The notes beneath the pieces are model-generated. The model did no database searches and was not told the origin of the DNA. It worked only from the letters and a program-made list of their open reading frames with translations. Below are positions 21,149-34,892 of a stretch of DNA of 64,000 bases, piece after piece. This DNA comes from Phycomyces blakesleeanus NRRL 1555(-). Lineage: Eukaryota > Mucoromycota > Mucoromycetes > Mucorales > Phycomycetaceae. The position numbers and the translations under genes were made by a program. The stretch is taken from NCBI RefSeq assembly GCF_001638985.1, contig NW_017265187.1, positions 310,001-374,000 on the forward strand, written 5' to 3'. Numbering within the stretch: position 1 is the first letter of the stretch; each line of letters opens with the position of its first letter.

Positions 21149-24100
21149 TTAGAAACCTGATCTGACACGCATATCTTCAATCTTCTTTTGTACTTCAGCT
21201 ACAGATCGATCCAATTCTTCTGCAATAGCCCTCCTCTTATCTGGTGTCAATGTGTTATATTGCTCACACAGATCTCCATCTATCACAGAGCGAACAGGTG
21301 TATAAAAACTTCTGTAAGCCAAATGATCCCGGCCAGCCAAAGGAGGTGCCTCTGCGCGCATGTGCATTTCTAGCATTTGGAAGAAGTCGACATCTTCTTT
21401 AGAGACAAAGGGAACATAGATCGATATGGATCCCAATAGGGATGTTGCCAGAAGCACCTCACGGCCACCGGATATTAATGTAGTTCGGTGGATTGATGTG
21501 ATAATATCCCCGGTGAAGTAGTGACAGAGATTGTCAATCTAAGTCGCAAAAGTACAAAAGAGAAAATTGAACAGTCTGTTTAAAAAAACCTCCTTTACTC
21601 TTCTTTACCTTATTGGGTGCACCGTGCAAGTATCCTTTTTCGTAAAAGATCCTGTTGCCGGTTGTATCTTCATCGATTTCTTGACTGAGCTGCTGTGGTA
21701 ACCGGTCCACAAAGAAGTTTCCAAACTTGTCACCACCAGCTACGGTATCATAATCAATCATAGCTGTAGCTGTAGTCCAGCGTGGGGTTGTGTCATCTGC
21801 AAATACTGCAATGCGGTTATCTGTTCGCTTGTAGACAGCGTAATGGATTGACTCTTGGATATCAGAGACAATGATACGATCACCCTGGGTGTGTAGAGAG
21901 ATAATACAATTTGGGATGCTCTATTGTATCAGCAAAATAGTTAACAAATGCCATATATTATGTCGTCAGTGGTTACTCTAGTATCTTACCTTGTTTTCAC
22001 ACTTTCGGAGCATCTTCTTCTTACCGATATCATAGATACGAAGAGCTTTTCCTACACCTGCTAACAGACGTCCCTGGAAGCCCAGCAGTGCCATGGGAAT
22101 TTCGTCTATTGCTGTAGTATGGATGTGATCAAGCTGAAGACGGCCCTGGAGATCTTGAACAGGTCTGTAGACACGCAAAAAACCAGAAGAGCACGATCGT
22201 GGTGCCAAAACAACATCCTTAGCAGTACCTACAACTACAAATACTTCAGAAGCGTCTGCAGCATGAGGGTTGACACGGAACTGAACCATGGCTACACTAA
22301 ATGCAGCCTCGTTTTCTTCCAACTCAATTTCATGTAATGTTTCTCCTTGGAAGGGTTCAATAAGTCGAATGCAACTGGCCCACTTGCCGTGCTCAGCACG
22401 AACGTGTCCAAATTGAACAGGGTCCAGGTTGACAATGTCTTCATCAATCTCAAACCCTTCGCTTTCCTTGATAGCAAGCCCCTTTTTCTTTTCGTCTGGA
22501 GAAAATGTGGCATTATCACTCTCTACTACCACAAAAGTCTTTGTGGGGGCATGAAGAGCAAAGCGTCTAGGAGTATACTTTAAGGGAATAGAAACCTGGT
22601 TGAATATAGTACCGAGCTTCTCCACAGTGAAAATTCTATACAAACATAATTGAGTTCAAATTATCTACTTGCCTTTTTATACACCTTACCTCAAGGTATT
22701 TCCGGCTACTGCGACTACGCCCTCAGCGCACTGTTCACTAATAAAGGCACTACCGAACTCCAATGCATCATAGCTGAGAGGTGTCAAGTAAAGTCTGTTT
22801 TGGAAGGTGTAGCTCACCCAAGGCTTAGTAGAAAGTGCCAATACAGCGGGTCTACCTTGAACAGAGATCTTAAAGAGGCGGACACTGCGTGCACCAATAA
22901 ACCGAGTACGAGTGTCAGACAATTGTCCACTGACAGTGTCAAGAACAGTGCGGAGAAGAACACCATTAGTAAGACCAATGTTCAGATACTGTGTTCCATG
23001 GCCACGTTCGATTCCGGTGTCCAGCATCTCTACAATACACAAACTAGATGGTACACCTTGAACGGCCTGCATCGACACTGATTCAAGGCAAGCATCTGGA
23101 TCCACACCCAAGATACGGACTGTTTGATCATCACATCCAACAGCCAAATAGCGGGATCTTTGACGCCCTTCAGGAACGTCTCCCAAGGCAAGACTGGTAA
23201 CATTTGAAGTCATCTGCTTGCGTTCTTGGTTCTCGTTAAGTTGACCTTGGTTGTCCAATTCAAAATAAACAATTTCTCCGCCTGATAGCGCGATAACAAT
23301 TTGACGGTTGTTGGTGGCGGCTTCGATAATTGATTGTCCACCTGGTACTCTCCATTCGTTCACTCGGCGATCGGCATGTGTGTGGCGAATACCTTGAGGA
23401 TAGACTTGAACAAGGGCATCTTCACCCATCTGCTGTACTGCTAATGTTGGGGCTGTTGTCAAGAACCCGGTATCTGTAACTTCTTCTACAGTTTCACCAA
23501 TTGATAGTACCAAGGTGGCATTGGCAAATGATACAATGATGTATGCATGGTAGGCATCATCACGACGCAATTTGGCTGTCCATACTGCACTAGGGTTGCC
23601 AGGCAACTCACTAACAGCCAATTCTGCGGCCTCAAGGCCTTGGTTGAGAATACGCAAAGATGAACGGGAGCCCTTGCCGCAAAGTCCATAAATACGAGGT
23701 GTTTCTTCGTCAGCCAAATTTAGGACCTTAGCGTCCATCAAAGGTGCCATTGAGTCCAACTCATCAACCAGTAATAAGTTCTTTAATGGACGAGGTTTGA
23801 AGTACACGAGAGGGGTTTCTTCCTGGCTGGCTTCTGCCTCCATGTAATCTGCTGAAGAGATTTCTGGGTCATCAGGATCGTCACCAAGACTTTCGAACGA
23901 ATAGTGTTGACTATATAAAGTGATTAGATATACTTCCAGTTTTTCTCACTCGCTCTCTCTTCTTTTCTCTCTCTTAATCTTTCTTCTCTCTACTTTCCAA
24001 TTGACTTACTGGTTACCAAACTCACTAGCAGCGAAGAGGAAACCACTTTTGAGAATACAGAGGGATGTGGCAACCGGAATAGTGTCAAAGTACTTAATAG

Positions 24101-25245
24101 TCATACCCTGAACAGATCCTTCTTCGTGATCCATAGTAACTTTGTAAAGATCACCTTCCTCTGACTGTAGTAAAAAGAAAAACTGGGTCTGTCTGTTGAT
24201 CTTCATACGATGGACTGTGTAGGCTACAATGATAACACCTCTGGAAGAATCTTCGAGGGGCTGTGCACGGCGGGGGATTGGGATACGATGATCGGGCATA
24301 TCCTGATGCTTGTATGTAATGAAGTTTTCAGTACAAACTAATACACCAGAGGGGCCATCATTACCACCAGGTACTAAATAAAAAATCACAATTAATTATT
24401 TCTTTCTTTTCAAAAGATTTCTTCTCCTCTCCCTTTCGATCCGCATCCTCATCCTTTTCCTGTAACTTCATTATTATTTTACCTGGGATCAACATATTCG
24501 ACTTGATGTCTACTACTTCTGTCCACTTTCTAACTACATGGTTGAGACCAAGGTCAAGTTCATAATATGTCAAGACTTTCTCGATATTTTCCATTGCTTC
24601 GTTGGTCACATCTGAGTCAACGTCGGTGTAATCCACTTCCAAACATGCAAATACTGGATTCTCGAATCCAACATCTAATCCGACGATATGATGAATAAGG
24701 GTATGGCTTTTGTGAGCTTCCAGTGGAGAAGAGATGGTGAGCTTAGCGGCTGAGTCACGATTGAGAATATAAACCAATTTCTGCTTTTCGACTGCACCGA
24801 CCATTACTGCACGACCTTTAGGATCGGTAGCAAGGTAATGTCCAGGTACAATACGACGACAGCCAGTCTTTCCATAAGTCTCTTGATGAACCTTGTCGAA
24901 TGTGTTTTTTGCCGGGTTATACTCGAGAATGACAATGCGACCAGAATCAGACCCAACCACAATATAATCTACCTTTATCATCAGTTTTTATTTCTTCAAA
25001 TGTGACTCTCATCATGTACCTTTACTGGCACCAGTCAAGCGGAAAGGAGCCAAACTACGGACTAATCCAAACACATCATGTGACAGAATTGTATGCACCT
25101 TTCCGGTAGTTGGATCAGGCTTCAATAGCTCAATACGCGTATTACGAGCGACGATGATCTCCTGCTGTTTTGTACCAGAGAAATTGCCATGGATGGCCTG
25201 ATTGATGGCTGTTGTTGGACTAAGTGTGAGGTTGTAAAGAAACAT
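21149..25245 (-). CDS. SF3B3: Splicing factor 3b subunit 3 (SF3B3/SAP130, Rse1)
   Basis: A U2 snRNP SF3b component made of three WD40-type beta-propellers that scaffolds SF3B1 and PHF5A at the branch site. Seven exons: 25245-25020, 24968-24483, 24373-24010, 23910-22690, 22635-21990, 21884-21609, 21538-21149 (3,609 nt, 1,202 residues; human is 1,217). Start [20 protein letters not shown]. Diagnostic stretches include [101 protein letters not shown] and the C-terminal [21 protein letters not shown] segment. The gene is divergent from CWF19L1, another splicing gene, across 350 bp. Confidence 0.97.
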
Positions 25246-25595
25246 AACTGTTTTTTTGTTTGATTCTCTTTTTTATATTAATAAAAATCAAGTCGGTTGA
25301 GGACGCGCGTTGAATTCCCAAGTGATCAGCAAGAGGCTTCTTTTAATAAAGAACGATATTCCGGATATAGTAACGGAGTAAAGAAAAAACAGAAAAAAAT
25401 AAAGAAATAAAGGGACAGGTGGCAGACAACAGGCGGTACGCTTATCCACTGGCTCAAAGGTCAAAATGAAGTGTGTCTGCAAGTTGCTTCGTTCTCAGTC
25501 GGGGTTGTTGTTAACGTCATATATATTGATGCGGGTGGCTTGTTAAACGTATTTGCATTGGTGAACGAACCGTTTGTCAGTGCACCTTAACACAA
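25246..25595. promoter_or_regulatory. Shared promoter of SF3B3 and CWF19L1
   Basis: The two start codons point away from each other with 350 bp between them, so both promoters lie here. The sequence is less AT-rich than the surrounding spacers. The arrangement is compatible with co-regulation of two spliceosome genes. Confidence 0.6.
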
Positions 25596-27826
25596 ATGTC
25601 CCAACAATCTATTAAAGTGTGAGCATAATTCGTCAACGATTTTCTTCAAAACGTCCCAGCTCTCATGCGATAATTGTGAAATTTAGTCTGGTAATTGGAT
25701 CTGTAAACTCCCGGTTTGCGGAAACATTTAAAAAGGTCTCATCGATCAACAATAAGCATGGACCATTTGATGTCCTGCTGTGTACGGGCAACTTCTTTCA
25801 GTCAGAGAATGATGAATCTGAGTTGATCAGCCTCATGCAAGGAAACATTGAAGGTAAATCTACTCCCAATATATACTGTGATACTTATAATTATTCATAG
25901 TTCCGATCACAACATATTTCATCACTGGGGATCGTCCACTTCCTACTAGCATCGAGAAACGCATTAAAGAGACTGACGGTGAAGTCTGCACGAATTTGTT
26001 TTATCTTGGAAAGCAAGGCATTCTCACCACTGCTCAAGGGCTGAAGATCGCCTTTATGTCAGGTTCATTCAATAAAGACATTTATAACGGCACTGAATCG
26101 TCTACTGGAATGCACAACAATTATCTGTCTAGCGATATTAAGAGGCTGCAATCTACTCGTATGCCAATTACTACACCTTCTGGGGTAGATATCTTATTGA
26201 CTTACGAATGGCCTAGCTTTATCACCAACGGCAGCAATTGCTCACTTGAAACCCCACTCACTAATTCGTCGACTCCTATTGCTGAATTGGCTGCTGCATT
26301 AAAGCCTCGCTATCACTTTGCGGCTTCAGAGAATGTTTTTTACGAGCGCGAGCCATATTCAAATATCACTGGTTTCGGACCAGCAGAAGAAAGACCAGCA
26401 GGACATGTGTCACGCTTCGTTGGTCTGGCTGATGTGTTGAACCCAAAAAAGCAGAGAGTAAGTTGGCATATTCCGAATACCTAAAACTCATGTCTTTTTA
26501 TCCGTTATTTTAGTGGTTCTATGCATTTAACTTGATCCCGATGGGAACAATTGATGCGGAAAAATTGTGCATCGCACCAAACAACACAACCCCTTGTCCC
26601 TTTAACCTATTACTGACAGGAGATCAAGGTGTCAACGCTGGTCAGAAGCGTTCTCAGGATGATTCTCAGAACAATAATGGTTCTTTCTTCTGGGGAGACG
26701 AACAAAGAAATACTAAAAAGGCTGGTAAGCTTTAGTAGTAATGAAATCAAAGCTAGCTTTTATTCAAATGCTTTCTTGATCTACCTTAGTTCCCCCAAAA
26801 AATTATATCTGCAATCGCTGCAAAGTACCTGGACATTTTATCAAAGACTGTCCTGAGCGTGCGAATGAAGAGTCTGCTGTACCACCAGAAAACTACGTTT
26901 GTCGAATCTGTAATATTCCTGGTCACTTTTTGAACAAGTGCCCTCAAAAAGATACACACGATAAGAAGAGCAATGGGCGACATGTTATAGTCCCTGATAG
27001 CCGTAAGTGCACACAAACAGTATTTCTATTTCTTGACTTATAACTCTATAAATTAGTTGATGCTTGCTGGTTCTGTCTTGCAAACCCAAAGCTGGCAAAG
27101 CATCTGATCGCATCTATTGGCACACAAGTGTATGCTACCCTTGCTAAAGGACCACTTGTGATGCCCGGAATGCCTGAAGCCACAGTTCCTGGTGGCGGTC
27201 ATATTCTATTGATCCCTATCACTCATTACCCCACTCTCAATAAAATTCCCGGCGAATCCCGAACTGAGGTTATTGATGAAATGGAGAAATACAAAATGGC
27301 CCTGAAATCCATGTATGACAAGTACAACCAGGACATGGTAGTGATTGAGATGTCTCGGGAATCCATTTCAGGTCTATCCCATGCTCACGTCCAAGTTGTG
27401 GCTGTACCCAAAAATAAGAGTGAAAATCTAGAGAATCTCATCAAAAATGAATTTGAACTTCGGAACATGGCATTTGTTGACCAGGTTCCTGTAAGTATAA
27501 AGTTAAAGCAGGCTTTTTATTCACTTTACTAAAAAAACTCTTAGAATGATCCAGAGGTATCTTACTTTAAGATCGATATTCCCAACGGGAAATCGTTCGT
27601 CTACATTATTCCAACAAGACTTAAGTTTAATATGCAATTTGGAAGGTAGGTGAATACATTAGTTAAATATTGGAGTATTTATATATTTCACAGACTATTG
27701 CTGGCAAAAGCCCTTGGCCACCCTGAACGTGAAGATTGGAAGGCATGCTCTCAAACAATTGACGAAGAAAGAAATGCAACTGAAGATTTCAAAAAAGCTT
27801 TTAAGTCGTTTGATTTTACTATATAA
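25596..27826 (+). CDS. CWF19L1: CWF19-like protein 1 / Drn1 (debranching-associated), 612 residues
   Basis: Acts with the lariat debranching enzyme Dbr1 during intron turnover. Eight exons: 25596-25618, 25687-25853, 25901-26457, 26514-26724, 26790-27002, 27057-27490, 27545-27645, 27694-27826 (1,839 nt). The N-terminal part is the Dbr1-like phosphoesterase fold (KVLVIGSVNSRFAETFKKV, FDVLLCTGNFFQ, TYFITGDRPLP). Exon 5 codes two CCHC zinc knuckles, CNRCKVPGHFIKDC and CRICNIPGHFLNKC. The C-terminal CwfJ domains follow: LDACWFCLANP, a HIT-like SHAHVQVV, then PERTDWK-like LGHPEREDWKAC. Zinc knuckles occur in some fungal members. The very short first exon ends inside codon 8. Confidence 0.95.
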
Positions 27827-30599
27827 TCACCGCACATGTGTATATTAAAAAAATTGTCCTGAACAACAATACCAACTTGATAAATTATTTGAACAAGAAT
27901 AATATGCGTTTTTTGATTACTGTTATCATTTCCGTATACAAAGTGTAAAATAACCCATTTTTAAAATTAAATTAATTTATATATATTCCAGAGAGAGAGA
28001 AAAATAGAGATAGAGAGAATGTATGCGTGTGTATTGGTTTTGAAAACTACTTGATATATTTGTGTGTAAGACTCTAGGGCCTAATACGTAAAGGTAATGG
28101 CTTATAAAAATGGCTTGATGATGATTTACGTGCATTTTTGTGTATAGTTTTTGAAATTTTGCCAAAGCTAGTTTTTTTTTTCTTAACTCTTGGTTACTTC
28201 CCTTTCAATTTAATGCTAAATTTCCCATTGAATAACGCCATATAATCAATAGAGAAAATCCAGAGTTTTGTAATTTTTTAAAGTTTCTAATACACGTACT
28301 ATTTTTATTCATAAATCCGAGAATTTTTCGGCTGAGATAAAGACCACTATAAATTCAATTAATTACCAATTAACATATTCATTGAACAACAAGAAGAGAA
28401 AGCTCCCCATGTCAGGTACTCCAAAATTTAGGTTAGAAAGATCTAGTAATATAGTCATAGATGAGACAATATTTTTCTTAATGTGAGGTGAAAAAAAAAC
28501 TTTTGAGAACTATGGGTAACAGCAAGGAAACGTCTCTCTTGTTGGTGTAATCGTATCTAGGTAGATAATCATAAACTATTTCTATTTAAATGGCTTGACC
28601 AAGACTAAACTTCACATAAATAAATAAAGCCAGCGGTGGTAGGCGAAACATTAGCTCAATAGGTGAAGTTTGAAGTAAAGTGAGTTAATTATGTAATCTC
28701 ACATGAGTCAAAAGAGTAACATACCATTAAAGCTATTTGATATTTACCTATATGAAATATAATATTCTGATTTCTATTTTTTTTTTCTTTTATTATTGTT
28801 GTAATTCAATGGTGTATATTAGCACGCATTTCTGTCTATATTATTTACTTTTGATTGCAATTATAAAAACTATTCTTAAAAGAATATTGGACTAGATTGT
28901 ATACTTAAACTGTACTAGACTTTTTTTTAAAAATAATTACACGAATATATTAAAATACTGTATAGCACTAGTCAATTTAGATAATAGAATAATAAGCAGA
29001 GTTTCCGGATAAAATATCACAGGTAAGACTGTGAGAAAAAGTTTTATTGAATTCAACAGTTCAGACATAGGAATGGTCAATGCTCTGCAAATCCATTGTA
29101 GAATTCCCACCTGTTCACATGCATTGTTTATCAATTGACCTGATTGATATATTTACTACTAACAGGAATAAACACGAGAAAAATCATGCCCACTTTCACA
29201 GAAATAAAATTTCTGTCGAGATCATTTATCCAAGAAATATATAAAACGACTGACCAAACTGCATTCTTATATACTTAATCAGGCAACTCGCGGTGATGCG
29301 ATAATATAGTATTTACTACGGATAAATGGAAAGATCTATAAAGAGTCATATACTTGATATAAAAAAAAGAGATAGCAAAAACACCCCGAAAAGAACAAGC
29401 GAGAGTTACCTTTCAGTTAAAAGGACCTGTAAGGCGTTGAGATGATCTCAAATTTACTTTACTTAATTAATTACCTTTTAATTGCTATATCGGGGCATAT
29501 TTAAATTTCTTTTTTTTTCTTAATAATTTTAAGTTTATAATTTTTGTCTTTGTCGGTTCGGCCCACTTTTGGATCCAAGGACTCCGATAGGTACAAGAAG
29601 TGTTGTGGCGTCAAAAATAAATAATTATATATATATTTGTTTATTTAAAAATGATTTTAAATATATACACTCTGATCTAAATAATAGATACTTGGTTGGC
29701 CTTGTATCAAGACAAGCATTTATTAACAGAAAGAATATCATGTTAAGATAGAAAAGATGATACTCGTAGTGACCTCAGGGCGGAAATGTTCTGTGCTTAA
29801 ACAAGTATGCCGAGGAGACTTTTAGTATCACTGTCGTACATTATTGGGAAAGAAAGTGAGATCGTAAGAAAAAAAGAGAAAATATTGGCAGGCCCCTTGT
29901 ACAAAAGTTCCAAAGGTATGTATTTCATAATTCATCTATTTGGCTAGCCCTGAAAGGGAATCCCTCTTTAAACTCTTATTCTTGTTAAAATATATTCCCA
30001 ATTCTGGTGCCGTCAGTACATCGTTACTTATTCTCGATCTTCTCAGGTCTTTTCTTATTTCTCCCAATGGTTTTTATATCGCCTTTGTTCTTACCTGGTC
30101 TATTTATTTATTTTCCTTCTCACAAGTCGTCTCTCCCCACCGAGAATTTTTTCCGTGCACTTTTTGCTTTCTCGCTGACTATTTATCTGTCCTACTGTGC
30201 CAAGCACTTTTTCTCTGCACATTTTTTTCATCCCCTCATATTTCGGGGGGTTTCCTTTATTTTTGTTTCAAGTACTATATCTCTCTCATTAGGTAGTCTA
30301 TAATTACATAAGGTATCTCAGACCTTGACACACCTACCAATGAAATCATCCTACCAGAGTTAGTCCTGAAGGGCAACAAATGAATACAAAGTTTTCTTTA
30401 TATATATAGAAATTCTATTCCACGGAGAGCTTTCGGTACCTGAAACAAATAATTCGATCACATTTAAATAGACAAGCGCTTTAAGCAAAGGTAATATGTA
30501 CACGAGTAAATACGACGGTATAGTTTATGTAGTAATAGCGCTCGCACTATGATATAATTTTATTTTTATTTAAAAGATGAATGAGGTAATAAGGCTAGC
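27827..30599. other. AT-rich spacer without supported genes
   Basis: About 2.8 kb, with many A/T runs. Short frames such as 28937-29134 (-) and the overlapping plus-strand frames at 29940-30303 have no conserved motif. The latter come from a pyrimidine-rich stretch, and their hydrophobic translation follows from base composition. Confidence 0.55.
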
Positions 30600-31372
30600 T
30601 TATTGTTTTGTGAGCTTCCAGAGCAATTTGGTGTTGTTGGTATCAATCTTGCATTTTGTGAATTTGACGCCACCGGAGATGGTGTTAACACTAATACAAT
30701 TTGGGGTCATATCGAAAAGATGAGATGCTGATACAATCTTGTAATAGCCTTTGTGGTGGCTATCAGGAATGGCGAGCCACATTTGCTTGGGAGGGTAAAT
30801 AGGATCATAGCCGTAGTACTTAATATTTGGTGTATCTACTTCACATTGCCACATCTAACAGTAAAGTTAAGGTTAATACCTTTAAAAGAATATTCTTTTC
30901 AAATATAAATAAATTAAAATACAAACTTACAACAGCAGCATCAGGAAATCCTCCAGAACTGGCAAAAGACTAATTAACGGATTAGAATCGATCTTGTGTA
31001 CATATTTTTCTCCCAATCATTTACCCATCGAGTAGAGATACACTTGGGAAGGCCAGCCTTGTTGTTAGCACGTATAGTGAAATATTTTGATCCACTGTGC
31101 TGCTTAACTGCCCATTCATTTTGACCCGAGGTTCTTGGAGCCAAAAGGTTTCCGGTACTAATGAGGGTCAATGTTTTCTTTGAATTATAGGCCTGAAAAA
31201 CGTAATTGCCATTGGGAATTTTCTTGGCTGCTGATAGTAATGCATTTCCATCCTTCTTGCCAGTTTTGCTCACACCTTGAGCTGTGACTGGAGAGCAAAT
31301 GATAGATAGACAGATTGCAATGACAACCATCAAGGTTGCAAAAGAGAAAAGACTGGAAGACTTTCCTGCCAT
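30600..31372 (-). CDS. Secreted beta-trefoil-like protein, 213 residues
   Basis: Three exons: 31372-31025, 30969-30931, 30854-30600 (642 nt). The start gives a clear signal peptide, MAGKSSSLFSFATLMVVIAI and on to a likely cleavage after SPVTA (about residue 32). The mature part has repeated short units of the type GNYVFQAYNSKKTLTL, EWAVKQHSGSKYFTIRANN, QMWLAIPDSHHKGYYKIVSA and LLWKLTKQ, with the W-containing ends expected of a ricin-type beta-trefoil or related carbohydrate-binding fold. I cannot name the family with confidence. No catalytic domain is attached, so a secreted lectin-like or cell-wall-associated role is the best guess. The 39-nt middle exon is unusually small. Confidence 0.75.
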
Positions 31373-33582
31373 TGATGATACAGTAAAGAAAGGAATACGG
31401 AGAAAAAGAAAGAAGAGATACAGTAATTAAATTGAATAGGCCAGCGTATTTAAGCGTCTTGATGAAAAAAAAAAGAACTTGAAGTGTGACAAAAATGGTA
31501 TTTATTCTCAAAGTATAATAGTACATCAAATCAACAAGGTGTCTTGGTATATTTGCCCTTTTTGGGACTAAACCGATAAAGGCACGTTTTAAGTGATTGG
31601 TACATTATCTACTATATATATTTCCAATAATTGGGTTTTTATTTTACACTTTATTTTACACATGGTAAACCGTTTATATATATTTCAAAAAACCGACTTG
31701 CAATTTTGTTAAAGTTAAATTCACGCTTCCCAAAATATTGATGTTGGCATCTTATTACACAGCACAAAAACAGCTTTATATACACAATACAGTGTATAAG
31801 CCTTTAAGCTTTATCTTTCTTGTTCTTATTTATACAAATTCGCATACTCAAATTACTACAATGTAAAATGAACCCACGGATATACCCTAAATTTTCAAAA
31901 AGAGTTTTTACACGCTATTGGTAAATATACCAGGTCTAAGGTCATAAATGTTGGGACGGTACGGTACAGTTTAAAGTTGAGAAAGCTACCCGGCCTTGAT
32001 CTGTAGGCAGGAACAGGAAGCGTTATTAAGATTTATGTACCTCGATTTGGAACACAAATTAGAAAAGGTACATAACAGGTTAGATATATACATATGAGAA
32101 AATAAAGAAATATTGTTTAATGGTGGGCCACAAGATTGTCCAATATATATATCCTTTTCAAATATATTGAGTACCCGTGTGGCATATTTCCTATTGCTTG
32201 TACCAAATGTTTTTCCTATTAATCAACATGCACTGTCTGTCGAAATAAAAAGAGGAGCTAACTACTGGAATCAACAGATACACCAAACAACTTAAGGTTG
32301 ACGCATTCTGAATGGTTTGTCGCTCTGTATTATCATTAGTTTCCTAAACGTTGTAATTGATAATAGTCTTTTACGTACCCCTGTTTATCAATCTCATTCA
32401 TCACAGCTTATTTCAAGGTGAACTCGTTAGATCCGATGGTAGTTCGCAAATAACTGTCTTTTCTGCGTTCTTTTTTTCTTTTTAAGAATAAAATACTCTC
32501 TTAAATATAAAGAGGGAATATAGATGTATATATATACTCTAACAGATGTATTTCAACTTTTGTGGCCTGTTTTTATACATCTTAAATATTTATTCCAGGC
32601 TTCGCTATGTTTGATCCAATTGTAGTCACACATTTAAACTTAGAAATCATTTACTATACTTTGGTCCGAGTAGAGTATATATACTCTTTCTGAAAAACAT
32701 ATTAGATCGTGTGGAATTTTACAGTCTCGATATTCTCAGTTTATGTAACAAGTAAACTACTGTTGTGTTTACTTGGTATAACTCACATATAATATATATC
32801 CATTCCAAATAACTGTCCCAAGGACAAAAGTTTCTTTCGTAATATAACTTTATTATTTTAGATCGGACATATTCATTTACAACCTATGCTAATTCTATTT
32901 GAATATATATATATATATATATTATAGATTTTAGGCTGTTTTTATGGTATAAGAATCTAGGGATGTGTACTGGTATGAATATGAACAACAATAGAAAAAT
33001 AATTAATGCCTTTCATCCCATACAGTTTGTTTTGCACGAGACTGGGTCTGTGTTTTGAGAAGTCTTCCAAGCTCTCGTACATTCATGCTTTTGAAGAGGT
33101 ACGTTTAATTTAATAAAAGTGCAAATCCAATACCAACTGGAGATAATACTCAATGGATAAAATGAGATTCCTATAAATAAGACACCTATTTGTTGGGTTC
33201 ATTGGTTAGAAATACAATGTTTTTGCTTAAAATTCATATTTATGGTACTTACTGGATCGATACATTGGCCGGTACATAAAAGCTGCTTGTAAAGGCTGTC
33301 AATAGATAGAACACGTAAATAAAAACCATTAAAAATATAAGTTTTATAAAGGTCAAGATAAAAGTCGTGATTCAAACGCTGCAGAAAATATTCGCGACAT
33401 TTCTGCCAGCTTGCTCTTCGAAGGTGACCGCCATTTTCCTTTTTGCTGTTTTTTTTTTTAGAATCAAATTCGTACAGTATACACAGTTTCCTTTGGTTTC
33501 GACCAAAGGATTGGGATCTTTACAGGTAACATCTAAATATTGATTTTGCTTAATCCAAAAAAATCTAAAATTGTCTAAGTAC
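31373..33582. other. AT-rich spacer without supported genes
   Basis: About 2.2 kb. The first ~100 bp form the leader of the secreted protein gene. A (TA)n tract lies near 32903-32924. No open frame with recognisable content. Confidence 0.55.
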
Positions 33583-34057
33583 AGTGTTTTTACTTGAGAT
33601 TGAGACAAATTAGGAATTGTTTTAGACGAATTAAATTTATTTTTGAGACACATTTCGAAAAAGAAATTAGACGGGTCTACATTTTTTTAGAGGAAATCGT
33701 ATTACCAATTGAAACAGTCAAGATTTTTTTGAGACAGTTGTACTTTGTATAATAGATTGCTCTAATACTACTCCTTTATTATACTTCAATACAATAAGTC
33801 TCTGGACTTTCTGTTCAATATGTAGCTCAGTTCTGTAGGTAAGATACTATCAATAGCTGCCAATATTGGATTAAAACAACTTGTTTTTCAAAGTACAATC
33901 TTCTCAATTTTTTCGTATTTGTCTCAATTGGTGATAGGATTTCGTCTAAAAAAATGTAGTCCCGCCTAAATTTCATTTCCAAAAGTGTCTCAAAAGTAAA
34001 TATAATTCGTCTAAATCAATTCTTAATTTGCCTCAATCTCAAGTAAAAACACTGTAA
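33583..34057. mobile_element. Tc1/mariner-type foldback MITE, about 475 bp
   Basis: Nearly the whole element is an inverted repeat. The left arm starts CAGTGTTTTTACTTGAG at about 33583 and runs to about 33750. The right arm, read from about 34057 backwards, starts with the same bases and stays recognisably similar for about 170 bp. TA dinucleotides lie directly outside both ends, matching the TA duplication of Tc1/mariner elements. There is no transposase frame, so it needs a transposase in trans. The arms differ at many positions, so the insertion is old. Confidence 0.8.
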
Positions 34058-34892
34058 AAAGACTGTAGCTACTATAATCATTTATAGGGCTACACTCCGA
34101 TATTTGACAAATCCCTATTTTAAATATTTTTATCGGACACACACCCATAAGAAATACGTATTGAACATTCTGTTTTTCTCTTTCTAATTCTAATTCTAAT
34201 GATTTCATACGCAGTTCAGGAGCAAGCTACTACAAACCAATATCTTAATTACACACCATTAAAGAACTTTTTAAGTAAACTTCATCATAGCAAAGTAGTT
34301 TACAGAAGCAGCTTAAGAAACACTTTTATGTGAATCAAAAGCAGTATGACACGTGAGAATATATGTCTTAACAGAAAAAAAAAAACTCACGTCTGTAAGT
34401 ATATTAAAGTGCAAATTCATCAAAGTGAACCATTCGTTTGGCCCTGAGTGCCTTGAAATAAACAACAACAAAAAGAAAAGACGAAGAATTCTATCTTTGG
34501 AAATCTAATTCTGATGTTTACGCGCCGCTTGTTTTCTTGACCGAAAGACTGCTACTTATTTTTATAAATAGTTTATTATTGGCACATTGTTCAAACTAAG
34601 AAAAGAGCGGATGATTTGGCTATTTTTGTGGAATCGACTAAGCACCTTGTATTTTTTTTTCTTCTTCTCTATTTCCCCCCTCCTTTTCCTTTTCCCTTCC
34701 CTTCTCTCTTTTCTTTATTTCTTTGTCAAACACGTTTTGAATCGTATTTCTGCTCGGGATTACCACAAGCCCACAGTTCCCGAAACTTCTTGTCTTTAGA
34801 GAACGAGACGTCTGCCTGACCTTTATTTCCTGGAATCCTTTACCAAAATCACATTTTCTTTGTACCTTGGAAATACATCTTAATTCATTACC
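34058..34892. other. Spacer and promoter of the Chs7-like gene
   Basis: About 830 bp. A long pyrimidine-rich tract at about 34650-34730 precedes the start at 34893 and probably belongs to the core promoter or leader. No other feature seen. Confidence 0.5.

Noticed and set aside
29940..30303. Two overlapping hydrophobic plus-strand frames
   Set aside because: Both come from one pyrimidine-rich stretch read in different frames; no start or splice context and no family resemblance.
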